Positions 12,753-24,599 of a stretch of 64,000 nucleotides of DNA are shown piece by piece. Under the pieces are notes generated by a model. That model was not told where the DNA came from. It saw nothing but the letters and a program-made list of their open reading frames with translations, and did no database searches. This DNA is from Rhyacichthys aspro (Eukaryota > Chordata > Actinopteri > Gobiiformes > Rhyacichthyidae). The stretch is from NCBI GenBank assembly GCA_036850595.1, contig CM072159.1, positions 27,572,280 to 27,636,279 on the forward strand. The letters run 5' to 3'. The position numbers were made by a program, and so were the translations under genes. The number at the start of each line of letters is the position of its first letter. The first letter of the stretch is position 1.

Positions 12753-14900
12753 TTGCACACAACACATGTCTCAACAAGTCTCTTTCTCTTATTTGTTTGT
12801 TTGTTTAACCCCTGTTTCCAGTTGTACTTATGTGCACCTCTAGTATTTGTATCCATGTGTTTTTTTTAACCAGGAGTGTGACAGGTTTTTACACTATTTC
12901 CAGGTTGGTTGTTCTGTTTCCAAAGTGCTGGTGTTAGCTGCAGTGTATGGCATTGTTTTCTCCCAGTGTTTACATATTGTTTGTGCCTTGTCTATTACTC
13001 TTTCGCTGTTTCTTATTTTTATTGAGAAGTTTCCGACTATTTCTGCAGCTTCTCTCTAAACTACCAGGTTTCCCAGGACATGTGGATATCCTCCCTCTTT
13101 AAATGTAATAAATTTACTTGCATCTGAACTTCATTTCATCTTCGTCCTTAAAAACTGCTAATTTCACTTGTTGCCATGGAAACTAAGTGTGTCCACAAAC
13201 TAAACTTAAATCAATCACCAGGTCTCCCTACTTCAAACAATGAAAACCTCATTCTTCGAGGTTATATAAACATCTGAATGGAACATACCTGTTACGGTGG
13301 AGCGCCCCTCAAAGACACACTGTGGTTATGTAACTGACACACATTTGCAGCTCATTTCTATTGTGTTTGAATGAGGTTAACCTGCTTTTAGTTGACAGCC
13401 TGAGATGTGTAACTGTGCAATACTTTCTCAGGGATAACCTCCACATCTGCAGAAAAATATGTGACAAACAAACCCGGGAGATCCCGCGTAAATGTTTGTG
13501 TTAAATCCCACATCTGCCCACAGTAATCATGATAAAATGGAGTTGTGGTGTTGTTGGAGGCTGAGAACACAGACCCCTCACCTCAGACACGGAGATGTTT
13601 GTGCAGATGGCTGTTTTTCTGACCACAAGAGCAAAAAACAGCCTAAGTATAGCCTTAGACTAATAAATGAGCCGGAAATCTGTCAAAATAGGATTAAGTG
13701 AAAAACAGGGAGGAAATGCTTATGTTGAAGTCCATAAGTAAAGGGATTAATGCTATGTTCATGTAGTTGTTGGATACTCTGAAAAACATTTATTTAAGTT
13801 ACAAAATAATCATGAAAACCTGCTCAAGACCGAAAACCAACTTGGAAACTCGGGTTAAATGTATCCTTGACTTTCCAACTTGATATGTTTCATCAACATG
13901 GAGCAAATGAATCGCCCCAATGTCTACCTTTAATTTTAATTTTTTGTAATGCACCTTGATTCCAATCACTTTTGTTGGCTTGTGTGTTTACATGATTTTG
14001 AAGAAGTTTGGAGCCTGTTGGATGAAAACCCAAGGGGCAGATATTTAAAGTGTGTTTTGTGTGATTTCTATGTTTGATACAAAATGGCTGACTTCCTGTT
14101 TCAGTCTAAGGTGGTAAAAGTAAGTAATTAAAAATAAAAATTATGATTTTTTTTAAGAGTTCATAAAGATCACCATATCCACCATCATCTTTCAGTTCAG
14201 TTTTCAGGTCCTTACAGTAGCAGCCTTTAACTTGTTGCTGGTTTGTTTGGTGCAGTCACAGTCCAGTGTCCAGCAAAAGAAAAGCTGCTTTGTTCCATCG
14301 AAATCAGTTTACAGACTCGGGCCACAGAACGATATCAAGTAACTCTGGCAGACCACAAGTCAAAGCTCAGCTCTAAATGACATTTGTCCAGACACATGTG
14401 TTTATTTATTTAACAGTTTTGCAGTCCTCACCAAGAATCTGTGTTTATTCTCACTTTACATCATCATATTTGTGTCTTAATTCTCTTTTACCTGAACCAT
14501 GTAGATATCCTCCGAAACGAGATTTTAACTTAGTAGCCAGCGTACATCTGAAATGTTAAAGAAAATAAATGGTTTATTAGGTGCGCATGTTTTTTGGTAT
14601 TGGTGGGATGAATACAGGGCTATCAATATCACAAAAAAAGCTTTAGCAGGTGCATTAGGCCAAGTGATGCTAAACAGCAGGGCAGGGACGTCCTGAAACA
14701 GAGCCCCTTTTTATCTTTTAAACCTCATCTTCAACTCTCAGTCTTTTTGTGTTTTCATTTGTTGTCATTGTTGTTTTCTTGGGTCTTTCGGGCTTACTGA
14801 TTGAAAATGTCAATAAAAGGCTGAATTTGCAGACGTGTCCTCTTTTGTAATTTTTTGGTCCAAACATGGCTTCATAGATTACTGTAGATTGTGATTCCAC
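12753..14900. other. Noncoding; no gene recognised
   Basis: AT-rich with short ORFs (13492-13701, 14377-14559) lacking domain features. No clear repeat boundary. Confidence 0.45.
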
Positions 14901-15030
14901 ACCTCACACCCCTCCTCTCTCCAACCTGTGAGCACCTATGGTAGCCCTGCAGGGACATTCTGTGTCTATCAACCCTCCTGCTGGAAATAGGGCAGATTCA
15001 GTTCAGTTTGCACATGTTCTAAACTTTCAT
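14900..15030. repeat. Dispersed repeat family 'GTAGCCCTGCAGGGA', copy 1
   Basis: CTGTGAGCACCTATGGTAGC then CCTGCAGGGACATTCTGTG and GGAAATAGGGCAGATTCAG. It shares the core with 15.96, 41.68 and (inverted) 56.2 kb. Confidence 0.55.
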
Positions 15031-15949
15031 GCAACATTGTGTGGCCAAAAAGAAGCAAGTGTGTTTCTTACTCTTCCAGCAGTTCTCAGTTTGCCTGTTC
15101 ATTTATTCATCTACAATATACTACAGTGGTTTACACAGTGCACCTTAAAGTAAAGTGCAGTTGATAATGAAACAGCCAGTGCACATAGGGTGTACATAAA
15201 TTCATAGTTATAGACTGCAACTCTTATCTGTGCCTGGATTTGAGTTTGACAAAGGCATGAATGTCTGTAAATACCTGAGAAGTACTCACACCCACAAAGT
15301 ACATACAGTACATAATCCAGACGTATCTGTGAAATAACCCAAAGGAATCCAGTTCAGGTGAAGAGTTCAGTTGCCACACGAGCTTTAGAGGCAAGCGTTA
15401 TCTGTTTCTCCCACGATGAAGGAAATGTGGGTGTTACTGTTTTAGTAACATTAAGAATACTCTGTTTCTGCGTTTAAATTAGTCAAACATTAAAATGCTG
15501 CTACTTTTTCACTTTTTTCACACAGCAATGGAGTCTTGAACACACCCTGTACTACAAATCTGGATTAGGGGGTTAAGGAGGTAACTTCAGGGTTAACAAT
15601 GGGTTTCCAGTTTCATGAGGCTCCTTCACTTTCTATCAAAGCAGTATATTCTTCATGAATAATCATACTGTGTGGACCCATGCATCACTGTATGGAATAA
15701 ACCCAGCAGAGTTGTGTAAATATAGGTTCCCAGGAGTCATTCTCTGAAACTGGACAAAACAAGAGCTGATACTGAAGAAAAAAACCCCAAACCACCCGGT
15801 CCAGATAAATGATACACTACATGGTTAGTGTATGTTTCAGGGATCTGCATTTATGCAACAACAGTTTCCATTCTTTAGTTGCATTTACTCAAATAATTAA
15901 ATTTTGTTTAATTTTAAGGAGGAGATATTGAGATATTTTGAGTAACAGC

Positions 15950-16215
15950 CCGATTTGTGTAGTTTTTGGGGACTTTTTGTTGACATCAAGGTCTCACACT
16001 CCTCCTTTTTTGAGCATGTGAACAGCTATGGTAGCCCTGCAGGGACATGCTGTGGTCCATGAACAAACTCAGTGGAAATAAGTTAAAAATTGGAACAAAA
16101 TATGGTAAACTTTCAGCAATAAAATGTTCAAAAAGAAATGTGCCTCTCCTCCAGCGGTGCTCAGTGTGTCCTCTCTGGGCTTCTTTCACTGGGTTCAATG
16201 GAGCTGTCATTTTTT
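15950..16215. repeat. Same dispersed family, copy 2
   Basis: TCACACTCCTCC, then GCTATGGTAGCCCTGCAGGG, CAGTGGAAATAAG, CTCCAGCGGTGCTCAGTG, CCTCTCTGGGC and TTCAATGGAGCTGTCAT. This is the fullest forward copy and defines the order of blocks. ORFs on both strands are by-products. Confidence 0.6.
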
Positions 16216-16319
16216 TTATTTTTCAAAGACAGGCAAATTTAAAGTCAATATACACCACTAAAAATAGTTTTGACTGATGTTTAATGTTTCATATGTTGCA
16301 TTTTTAAATCTGTTGATGG

Positions 16320-16715
16320 AAACGAGCGTTAAAGTGGCTGTTGGCGTCTCCTCTGATCCCTCCTGTGCCCCATAACTCTAAAAGGAACAACACAATACGA
16401 GAGGCCACGACATCATTTCCCGATTCTTCCGCTCCGGTGCTTCAGCTATTAATTTTGAGTCTAGTTATGTAAGGTATTATGCAATGTGTTGTTGCGACGT
16501 GCTCATTAATGAGTCTGGGGGAGCTTCCTGGAGTCTGGGGCCGCTGTTGACATGCTCAGACTCATGAGAGAGGGGCCCCACGCTGCACTCCCACTGTCAG
16601 GGCCCCGACCGCTGCACAACCCGCAAACGGTCGGCCGCTCGGGACGGACCACAGGCTCGACGCACACGTGTTCCAACAGTCCGAGCAAAACAAGAGCCGG
16701 CCGCACGTGACTTAC
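16320..16715. promoter_or_regulatory. GC/CpG-rich noncoding island
   Basis: 16420-16715 contains dense CpGs (ACGGTCGGCCGCTCGGGACG, CCGGCCGCACGTGAC) in AT-rich surroundings. The minus-strand ORF of 66 codons has no known features. It could be a regulatory element or promoter; no donor site of note. Confidence 0.3.
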
Positions 16716-17107
16716 ACATAAACACCAGGTCTTCGTCCGTTACTGCACAGCTTGATACTAATTGTGAACAAATCAGTCTGTTGTGATTAGTGGGTTTATT
16801 TTAAAGCGATAAATGTAGGCCAACTGTGATTACATATTGACCAGGGTTTTATGTGGCTTTCATTATTCTTTTTCAAACGTTTATTGACAATTTTAGTCCA
16901 TGTTTTTTAGCATTACACGTGGTTGATGTGTAGCTGTCACCTGGAAATATTCTGTAAAGGCGTACGTAGGGGGTGACGTAGTACAACACTTTTCTGGATA
17001 TTCAAGCATGATGAGAAGTAGAATAACACATTTTGTGGATAGGATGATTCAGTCCGTTCCCCTTTTCCTCCTCTTTTGATTTAAACTCCACAAAACCTCA
17101 CAGGGTC

Positions 17108-17292
17108 AAAACTCAACTCACCTAAAGGTGCACTGTGTAAAGTTTCAGAGAATACAACTGTTTCTATATAACATGAATTGTGTTTGAAAGAATTAAACAA
17201 CAAATTCATATAGAGCCCAATAGAAGGACTTGTTACTTCCTCTTTCTACAGATGCCCAGAGAGGACAAACTGAGCACTGCTGGAGGTAAAGT
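17108..17292. repeat. Same dispersed family, inverted copy
   Basis: Begins AAAGGTGCACTGTGTAAAG, then GAGCCCAATAGAAGG, GTTACTTCCTC, CCCAGAGAGGACAAACTGAG and CACTGCTGGAGG: the reverse order of the blocks at 15950-16215. Confidence 0.6.
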
Positions 17293-17334
17293 GAATTCTG
17301 TTTAAATTTTCTTTTTTTTTTTTTTTTGCTGTAA

Positions 17335-17612
17335 CACTGTTGTGGTTTGTAGGTCAACAGGTTCAAATCCATATAAAACCTGTTAAAATCCATATAAAAT
17401 CTGCTTGGATCCAACAAAAAAACAACACAATCAAATGAAACTTCTGACTTAAACTTCAACTCCAACAAAACTTACTCAAATCCAGCTTAAACCTGTTCAA
17501 ATCCAACTAGAATCTGTACTTGCCGAATAAGAGTAAAATCCAAAGATACTGTTCTCATTGAATGTGGCCCTTTTTGCAATATGTTGGACACCCCTGTTTT
17601 AGGTCCTGTTTC
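17335..17612. mobile_element. Inverted relative of the 5.9-kb element
   Basis: CAACAGGTTCAAATCCATA, CCTGTTAAAATCCATA and CCTGTTCAAATCCAACTAG are the reverse complement of the 21-bp unit at 6070-6210. The right end, ATGTGGCCC then TTGGACACCCCTG, reads on the minus strand as CAGGGGTGTCCAA, a hAT-type terminus. More degenerate, with a poly(T) run at 17312-17327 before it. Confidence 0.55.
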
Positions 17613-20600
17613 TCGATTTAATGTTTTCTGCTAGAATCAGCTTTACATCAGGTACGGACAGCAGAGGAAAAACTATTTGATCTATTTGTTTTCCTGATTG
17701 TCTTTATTTTCATCAGTTATTGGAGCTTTAGACAAGTAATGGCTTTTATCAGAAAGATGAGGATATGGAAGGGTTTTCAGTCTACAATGTTGCCACCAAG
17801 GTTTACAGACAGTCTTGATAATTAAGTTTAAAAAGGAGATTAAAACATCATTTTTTCGCCAAGAACATTGATTCCTACTCTCTTCAAGCCCCCTGCTTTC
17901 ACTGTGGAAACTCAGAATAAACCAGTTTAATTTAATTAGACAATCCTCTGGAGAATGACCTTTGATAAATTACATAAGCACCAAATCAGACTTCTCTGTC
18001 AGCAAACATTTTAATCTGAAATGCTGCCAATCCATTTGCACATTACTATTAAAAGGTGACAGATTACTTGGAAAGAACTTCAAAAGCATTCATTTCTATA
18101 GGCTTCAGTTCTCGATGGAACAAACAGGGCCCTGCCTGTGTTTATGTACAATGTACCTACTTGTCATCTTGATGGATTGTGGTATTGTTCTGTACATATT
18201 GTCTTTTGTTCTGCTTCATGGCCAGTATTTTTAACACTATTCTTTTGGTCTGGGTTTTCACACATTGTTTTTGGGGCTGTATTTGGTTAAAGATTCAGAA
18301 ACAAGTGGCTAAAGGCTGATGTCACTGATGCTCAGGGCTACAGTAGGTGTTGGACTTGGACCATCTAAGAGCACATGGAGGATGCAGAGTTATTTACAGA
18401 TTGTTTGAGGACCTGAGTTGCGTAGGTGCATTTTAGTTATAGGTAAAATAAAACAATATAAAACAACCATGCAGCTTGGGGCCTCTTGAAGGTTTCAGCT
18501 CCAAATGGTAAACAACAAAGTAGCAAGATACTAAAGAACTGAAGTCCAGCAGTAGGACAATGACTCTGACAAAAACACAGTCTCTCATCTGTTTAATTTA
18601 GTCATCTGCATCTTCTTATAAATGATTGTATCACTGTTTTTGTTGCTACTGTAGATGTGTATCTTCAAGAAGTCCCCTCAAGTCCAACACAAGTGATAGA
18701 TCTGTTTGTGCATGTACAGTCTTTTTTAGTCTGTAATTATTCACTTCAATAAAAAGGGTTTGGTGTCCCTCTGATTGTCAACCATTTCACTTGTCACAAA
18801 TCACGTCAGACCAATTGTAACTGTTAACAAAAATGGGACAGGCTTGGTGTGACACTGTGTCCACTGATCCTGCCCCCGGTTTTCTAAAGTTGTACATTAA
18901 ATCCAGAGGCATTTTAACCTAAATCCACTGGTTATGCCTCAACAAGAAGTCAAACCCATAATCAAAGAGCTCAGACTAATTCTGTGTACAGAACAGGCTG
19001 ACATTATGACTTTGGATCTGGTGAAGCAGTATGGGTGGGTTTACAGAAAAAAATACAAAGTTATAGTGTCATTAAAATCCACTTACCATTATTATTGCAC
19101 CAAACTGTGCCTATTTAGACCAAACACACTGTGCACACCAGGATTCATCAGGTCAGAGCTAACCTGGTCTCGGTGGTCCTATGTTGGTCAAGAGGTTGTT
19201 TCTGGGAACCGAACTTTAGCCTCTCGTCCTGAGATGAATGTGATCCCTGCTTTATTTTGTCTCTTTCCTTTAGAGGGCGATGCAGCTGGTGGCTGAGCCT
19301 TGACAAGTCATTAGTGTCACACAGTGTCGCGTAACTGTACGGGACACTATTGCACCGTACATGTCACAGTTGAACAAAGTACAGTCAATTTGGCATTTTA
19401 TTGAAACGGTGGGCTAGTAAACCATAATCTGTTCCTATCTATCTTTATCCCTCGAACATCGCCATTAGAGTCAGGAATCTAAAACGTAATATCTAAAAAT
19501 AAAGGCAGGCCTATTTGGCACCACCTGAACTTTGCAATATAAGCCAGCGACCCGAGAACCATCGTCCAGACCTCTCTCAGGACCAGGAATAGCCCATGTG
19601 ACCGGCAACGGCACAGCGGCTAGTTAGCATCACAACATTAACACATTTTAGTGAGTGTGTGTCAAGTGCATTTGGTTACAGGTTATGATATTAAATGAGA
19701 GTGGTAAACACATCATTCATCAAGCCACTTTAATAAATCTAAATATAAGCCAGTGGTTCTTAGACTTTTCACAGTGAGTACCATCCAATAAGATATTTGA
19801 CTGTCCAAGTACCACCTACTGTTGCATATTATTTAACTGGTCATAAACAGTAGGAGAATAATAGGGAGAATACATAGCGATACATAGAGAAAAATAGCAT
19901 TAGCACCCTGTAAACCAGGGGCGCCCAAACGTTTTCCCTCAGAGGACCAAAACAGAAATGTATTATTGGGCTACGAGCCAAATACAAAGATCTTTTGCAA
20001 GTAATTAAAGACATACTCTTCATTTCAGGTTTGTTTAAATGCTTTTTGTTTATGTGTCACTGCCTTTACAGCTCTATTTTGTTCTGACAAAGTAGTGCCT
20101 AATTAGAGGCACATGAACTTAAGCTTTTTGATTCAGACCTTTCAAAAATCCATCAAAATGTTTTATCTTTACTATGGCTAAGTATGCTCGGCCATCATTG
20201 ACAATTAAAGCTGTAGTCAGTCTGAAATTGAAGTCAGTCTGCAATTGAAGTCATGAAACACAATGACCCCTGCTCCTCTGCTATATGCAGTATATATGGT
20301 AGTTTAAAAGAGGCAATTATTTTATAATTAATAAAATGTTTAATTTAATGTTTAATCCTATATAAATATTATTCATTGTCTATTTTTATCCCTAAGGAAA
20401 CATTTTTCTTACTTAAACGAAGAGTATGTGATTTATACTTATACTTATACTGAGACTTTAAGGTGTAATCTAGGCTTTATTATTAAGGATTTGAATAGAT
20501 GTGAATTTCCACTCCTGACCTGAAGCTTTGCCCAATCACAGCTCGCTTCAGGAAAAGGAGTGCTCCCATTGGTCGACACTAATGTCAATAAGGAAGTAAT

Positions 20601-21040
20601 AGCTGCCAATTAAACAAAGAGAGTGCATATTCAGTGCAAATAGACAGCGGGTTCAGAGAATTATCTAACATCACTCATAAAAAACAGAAACAGAATCTCC
20701 TTGAACTTGTCTTATATAAGAATAGTCTTGTCCCTGACCTTATTGTACAGCATCTTCTTTTTTAGACGTATTTTCTGTGTTTTGTTCAAAATAAAGGACA
20801 TTCAGTTTAGTCGTTCTTGTACACAAAACAGACTGGTCTTTAAGTGAAGGAACTGAGTACTTTTCCATCGCAGGTATTACTTTTATACATTTTCTGTCTT
20901 CTCTTTTTACAATGACAATTAACATATTCCACTCATTCCACTCTATTCTCTTTGGTTTCATAAAGTGACTTCCAGCTGTACTTGTTGCATGAATAAGCAC
21001 ATCCTCTCATATTGGCCCAGTGCCTTGCTTTTCCAAAATG
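17613..21040. other. Noncoding; no gene recognised
   Basis: The 120-codon ORF at 18934-19296 has no domain, no supporting splice sites and ordinary AT-rich composition. Besides the hAT tip at 19915 I see nothing definite. 20525-20580 (CCAATCACAGCTCGC, CTCCCATTGGTCGAC) may be a relic of the repeat at 30.06 and 43.87 kb. Confidence 0.45.
19915..19990. repeat. hAT-type terminus, solo fragment
   Basis: CCAGGGGCGCCCAAACG then CTCAGAGGACC and GGGCTACGAGCCAAA: the left end of a teleost hAT MITE of the CAGGGGYGYCCAAAC kind. The other end is not found. Confidence 0.45.
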
Positions 21041-21480
21041 CCATGTCACCTCATTATTGGGAGCTATCCATCGTTAGAGACTTTGCACAAACATGGCTTT
21101 GTCCGAGAAAGTCATGCGGCGGTTGTTTGCACAAATTGAGTTGTGCTAATTGTGCGCACCGAGCCGCTCCGAGGATGCCACGCCGCCTCCATACGAGTGA
21201 GTGAGTGGGTGGTGTCCCGTCCCAGCCAGTACTTTTCCATGTGGCAGCTGAATAAATGGACGGGGCCTCCACGAGTTACTAAACAACCGTCTCTTATCAA
21301 AGGAGATTTTTTTCCCCGTTGTGGCAGTTCGGACGGTGCTTTTGTCCGCTCCGTTCAGGGGGGAGCGCAGACGGGGCTAAAGAAGGGAAGAATGTCATTG
21401 TTTTCCCGAGCGGCACATGACACGCTTCTTAGGATCTCCTGACAAAATGAGGCCAACCCTTCAGTCTGAATTCCCGCCAC
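21040..21480. promoter_or_regulatory. CpG-containing, possibly conserved noncoding block
   Basis: TTGTTTGCACAAATTGAG and TTGTGCTAATTGTGCGCACC (GCACAA/TTGTGC inverted pairs) followed by GAGCCGCTCCGAGGATGCCA. G+C and CpG exceed the flanks through about 21420. Overlapping ORFs on both strands look spurious. Enhancer-like in appearance only. Confidence 0.3.
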
Positions 21481-21633
21481 CTGCAGCACTGCCCCAGTCT
21501 CTTCGGCAGCGTTATATTTTCAGATTTGACCCCTTGACACCCCAGGCCAAGTGGAGGAGTCATGGTTCATTTAGCAGCAAATTGGTTGGAAAAATATTAG
21601 CTTCTCTTAACTGCGGTAGTTATTTAAAGTGAA

Positions 21634-21680
21634 TCTAGGGCTGTCAAACTCAAATTGATGAGGGCCACACATTGATTTAA
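21634..21680. repeat. Left end of the 5.9-kb type element
   Basis: GTCAAACTCAAATTGATGAG followed by GGCCACA matches the left end at 5893. The remainder is not recognisable. Confidence 0.45.
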
Positions 21681-23550
21681 AGGAGATGTAAGCAAATCGA
21701 AGAGTACACAGAAGCCTAACAGACAGGAACCAGAGACAAAAGGGAAGAGCGTAGTTATCTCTTATGTAACATGACTGGTTTATTGTTAAAGCTCTGAAGG
21801 ATTTTTTACAAACACAACTTGCCCTTTCACTTTGAACCTGGCAATACTCTCCGTCACAAACTAGTCCACCCTCAAGTCAAGATCCCCACAAAAAGAGTAA
21901 CGTGGTCTTTGCTCCAGGGCAGTGAAGGGAGAAGTTATACTAAAGGGCCACCACCAGCACCAACACAGTCCTCTTAACTTTCATGAGCCTTTCTCCAATC
22001 ACAGTAGACTCAGGTTGAACCCCTCCCTCTGAAGGATATAAGCTTTTACCAGCGTGGAGAAAACATCGTCTTTGAAACCTTTACTTGAGTGTGTCCTGGA
22101 TGACTGAGAACCTCCACAGACTCAGGTCAAAAGTTGTTGTTAGCCGCTGATTATATTGGGACGAACTTGTTTGAGGTAAATGTAACTGTTCAGGTCTTGT
22201 TCTCTTTCTTTGGTTAACGCAAAATAAGTAGATGTTGACATAAAAATATGGCAAAATCAAAAAATCTTATCAAAATCAAATGGTTTATTGACACTACACA
22301 TAATATTCCCTGTCTCAGACTCAGCTCTGTGTCAGCTAAGACTCTCTTCATGTTAGCTTTATAAAATCAAAACCTTACAAACTCTAAGCTTACATTAGCT
22401 TCAATAAATGCCCTGTTCGTCCAAAAGTGAGCTGCTGTGTCACAAACAAGGTGGTAACCTACACATCTGTGACAGTCCATTCGCTCTTTTCCTTTGCAAA
22501 AACACACTATTTGTAAGAGGCAGCCATGATCTAACAGTCCAGTGTGTGTTTGAGACGATGCCGTTGCTCACAGAGGGCTCATGATTATACAATGCTTCTT
22601 TAATGGCCAAACACAATTATATAAATAAAAAAAAAACTGACAGAAAGTTGGCCACAATCCGTGAAACACTCTTTCAAATTGGACAGTATATTTTAATATT
22701 TAAATTTAAACCCTCTTGTTCCTTCAGAGCTTCCAACTTTAACACATACAGTATTGTTTCATGGCTACATTGTTCAATTGCAACTTTGATTGGATTCTGA
22801 TAATGTAAATATAAACACAGATGAGTTCAGCAGACAAAGCTTTTCAAAGGCACATATTTGTCCCATAAACCTTAAGTCAGACATGACCACCACAGTGTTG
22901 TTTAAACAGCTGAAATGTGGAAACCCAAGGACGCACCGTGGCCCCGTGTCGTCCACCTGGAATGTGAACCCTGTCACCTCCGACGAGCTACACCTTCGCC
23001 CCCAGTGCATTATGGGAAACGGCTGTTGACACGAGTCCGGGGGCTTGACTTATATCCATCCAGTGACGACTGTATGACGTATGACCTGAACTGCCCTTTG
23101 ACCCCACGCAGTTGTCACTACAGGCCGCACGTGAATCAACACGGAGCTAACGGGCCACACACTAAACGCTGCTCATACGACGTACAGCTACACAAATATG
23201 ACATGATGTTTGTGTTGTGCAGAGGAACATCAAAGTGTGATCTGTGTGTTGGGTCGGGTAGGGGTTAATAAACAAGGAGTTGGAAATTTACACGACACAA
23301 GCCCAGTTGCAAACATTTAGAGCAAAACTTCCTTTGGTACATAACTATTAAAGTATATTATCCAGGATTTTAATAAACAAAACAATCCCTATAACCAAAC
23401 CCTCACACTTCCAGCCCCCTAAAACTACATAGTAACTTCAATGCAAAAAGTAAAACAATTTTCCTCTGCAAAATAGTCACACATTACATTGAACTGAAGT
23501 TTGGAGCTTACATTAAACTTCTGCTTAACTTAACTTAACTTCTGCTTATT
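21681..23550. other. Noncoding; no gene recognised
   Basis: 22900-23270 is GC-richer with several short overlapping ORFs, but none with recognisable motifs or paired splice sites. The rest is AT-rich. Confidence 0.4.
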
Positions 23551-23611
23551 TAAAGTAGCACTGTGTCACTTTTATCACAAAAATATATATATTCTCCTTC
23601 TCATTTTGATG

Positions 23612-23860
23612 GTTCTTAAACATGAGATCAGGAGAATCAGGCCAATCTCACTGACACAGGACCCTCAGCTGGACAGAAACCTCAAATGTAAGTTTCCTGT
23701 TTCCAGGACGGTGGCATATAGTGAGAGATTACATGAGTGAGGCACACTACTCATATAATAAAGAAAATAGGTCAATACACTGGACCCTGACAGAGTCATA
23801 TTTGTACAAAATACACTAAAATGACCTACTGTTTCTGAAGACATGTTCTTTCTTCCAAAC
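23612..23860 (+). repeat. Dispersed repeat, copy B
   Basis: ATGAGATCAGGAGAATCAGG, CAGCTGGACAGAAACCTC, GTGAGGCACACTACTC, ACACTGGACCCTGACAGAG and GACATGTTCTTTCTTCC align with 12512-12752. Preceded at 23553-23575 by TAAAGTAGCACTGTGTCAC, a likely element end. Confidence 0.65.
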
Positions 23861-23926
23861 AAGTCTTAAACATCTACTGGTAAACAAACATGGCCGCCAC
23901 TGCTGCAGTTGCACAGAGGAGGATGT

Positions 23927-23940
23927 GCGCCCTCTGCTGG
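23927..23940 (-). promoter_or_regulatory. CTCF-like motif
   Basis: Minus strand reads CCAGCAGAGGGCGC, fitting the CTCF core CCASYAGRKGGCRS at all 14 positions. Confidence 0.4.
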
Positions 23941-24546
23941 ATAAAAGTTATGCAGTGTTGCTTGAATTTGATAATGGTTTTGCTGATTTAACCAAAACCA
24001 GAAAAAAGGAAGTTAGCTTTGAAACATGTTGGTGAGGTACAATACTGACAAGCAGCAGTTACCTATGGGACTAAGTGAGCCCTTTTGGATAAGAAACTGG
24101 CCCTTATTCTGTCAAACTGTTGATGCAAAAGGCAGGCAGTTCTAAATTAGTCTCAGTGATGAATGAATGATTGTTTTCTGTTCCATGAAACAGGCTCAAT
24201 ACATTCAGACCCGCCCCTGGTTCAAGAGATGGTAAGCACAAATTAGGGGGCAACACAAATTTACAGCTGTCTCTCTCATGAATGATTAGGTAAATTAACC
24301 TTGCTAATTACAAAGAAAAGAGATAAAATATATGGCTAAATCTACAATAAACTATGGCTCACATCAGTGCTCAATCCTAAAGCCTGGACATCCTTTGGTC
24401 ATTGTTAACTTCAGTTTGCTGCTTTGATTGACTCAAACAAATCACTCTCCTCTTCTTGAAACTCACTACAAACAACAGTCCAAGATCACTGCTGACCCTT
24501 ACCTTTACAATACATGTCATTCAGTAAATATAGCACTCAATCAGTG

Positions 24547-24597
24547 GTATGATATGGTATGATATTGTATGATATTGTATGATATGGTATGATATTG
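24547..24597. repeat. 10-bp tandem repeat
   Basis: Five copies of (G/T)GTATGATAT, alternating G and T at the first base. Confidence 0.85.
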
Positions 24598-24599
24598 CA

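Noticed and set aside
18934..19296. 120-codon ORF
   Set aside because: No recognisable domain, no splice or promoter context, AT-rich like its surroundings; chance ORF most likely.
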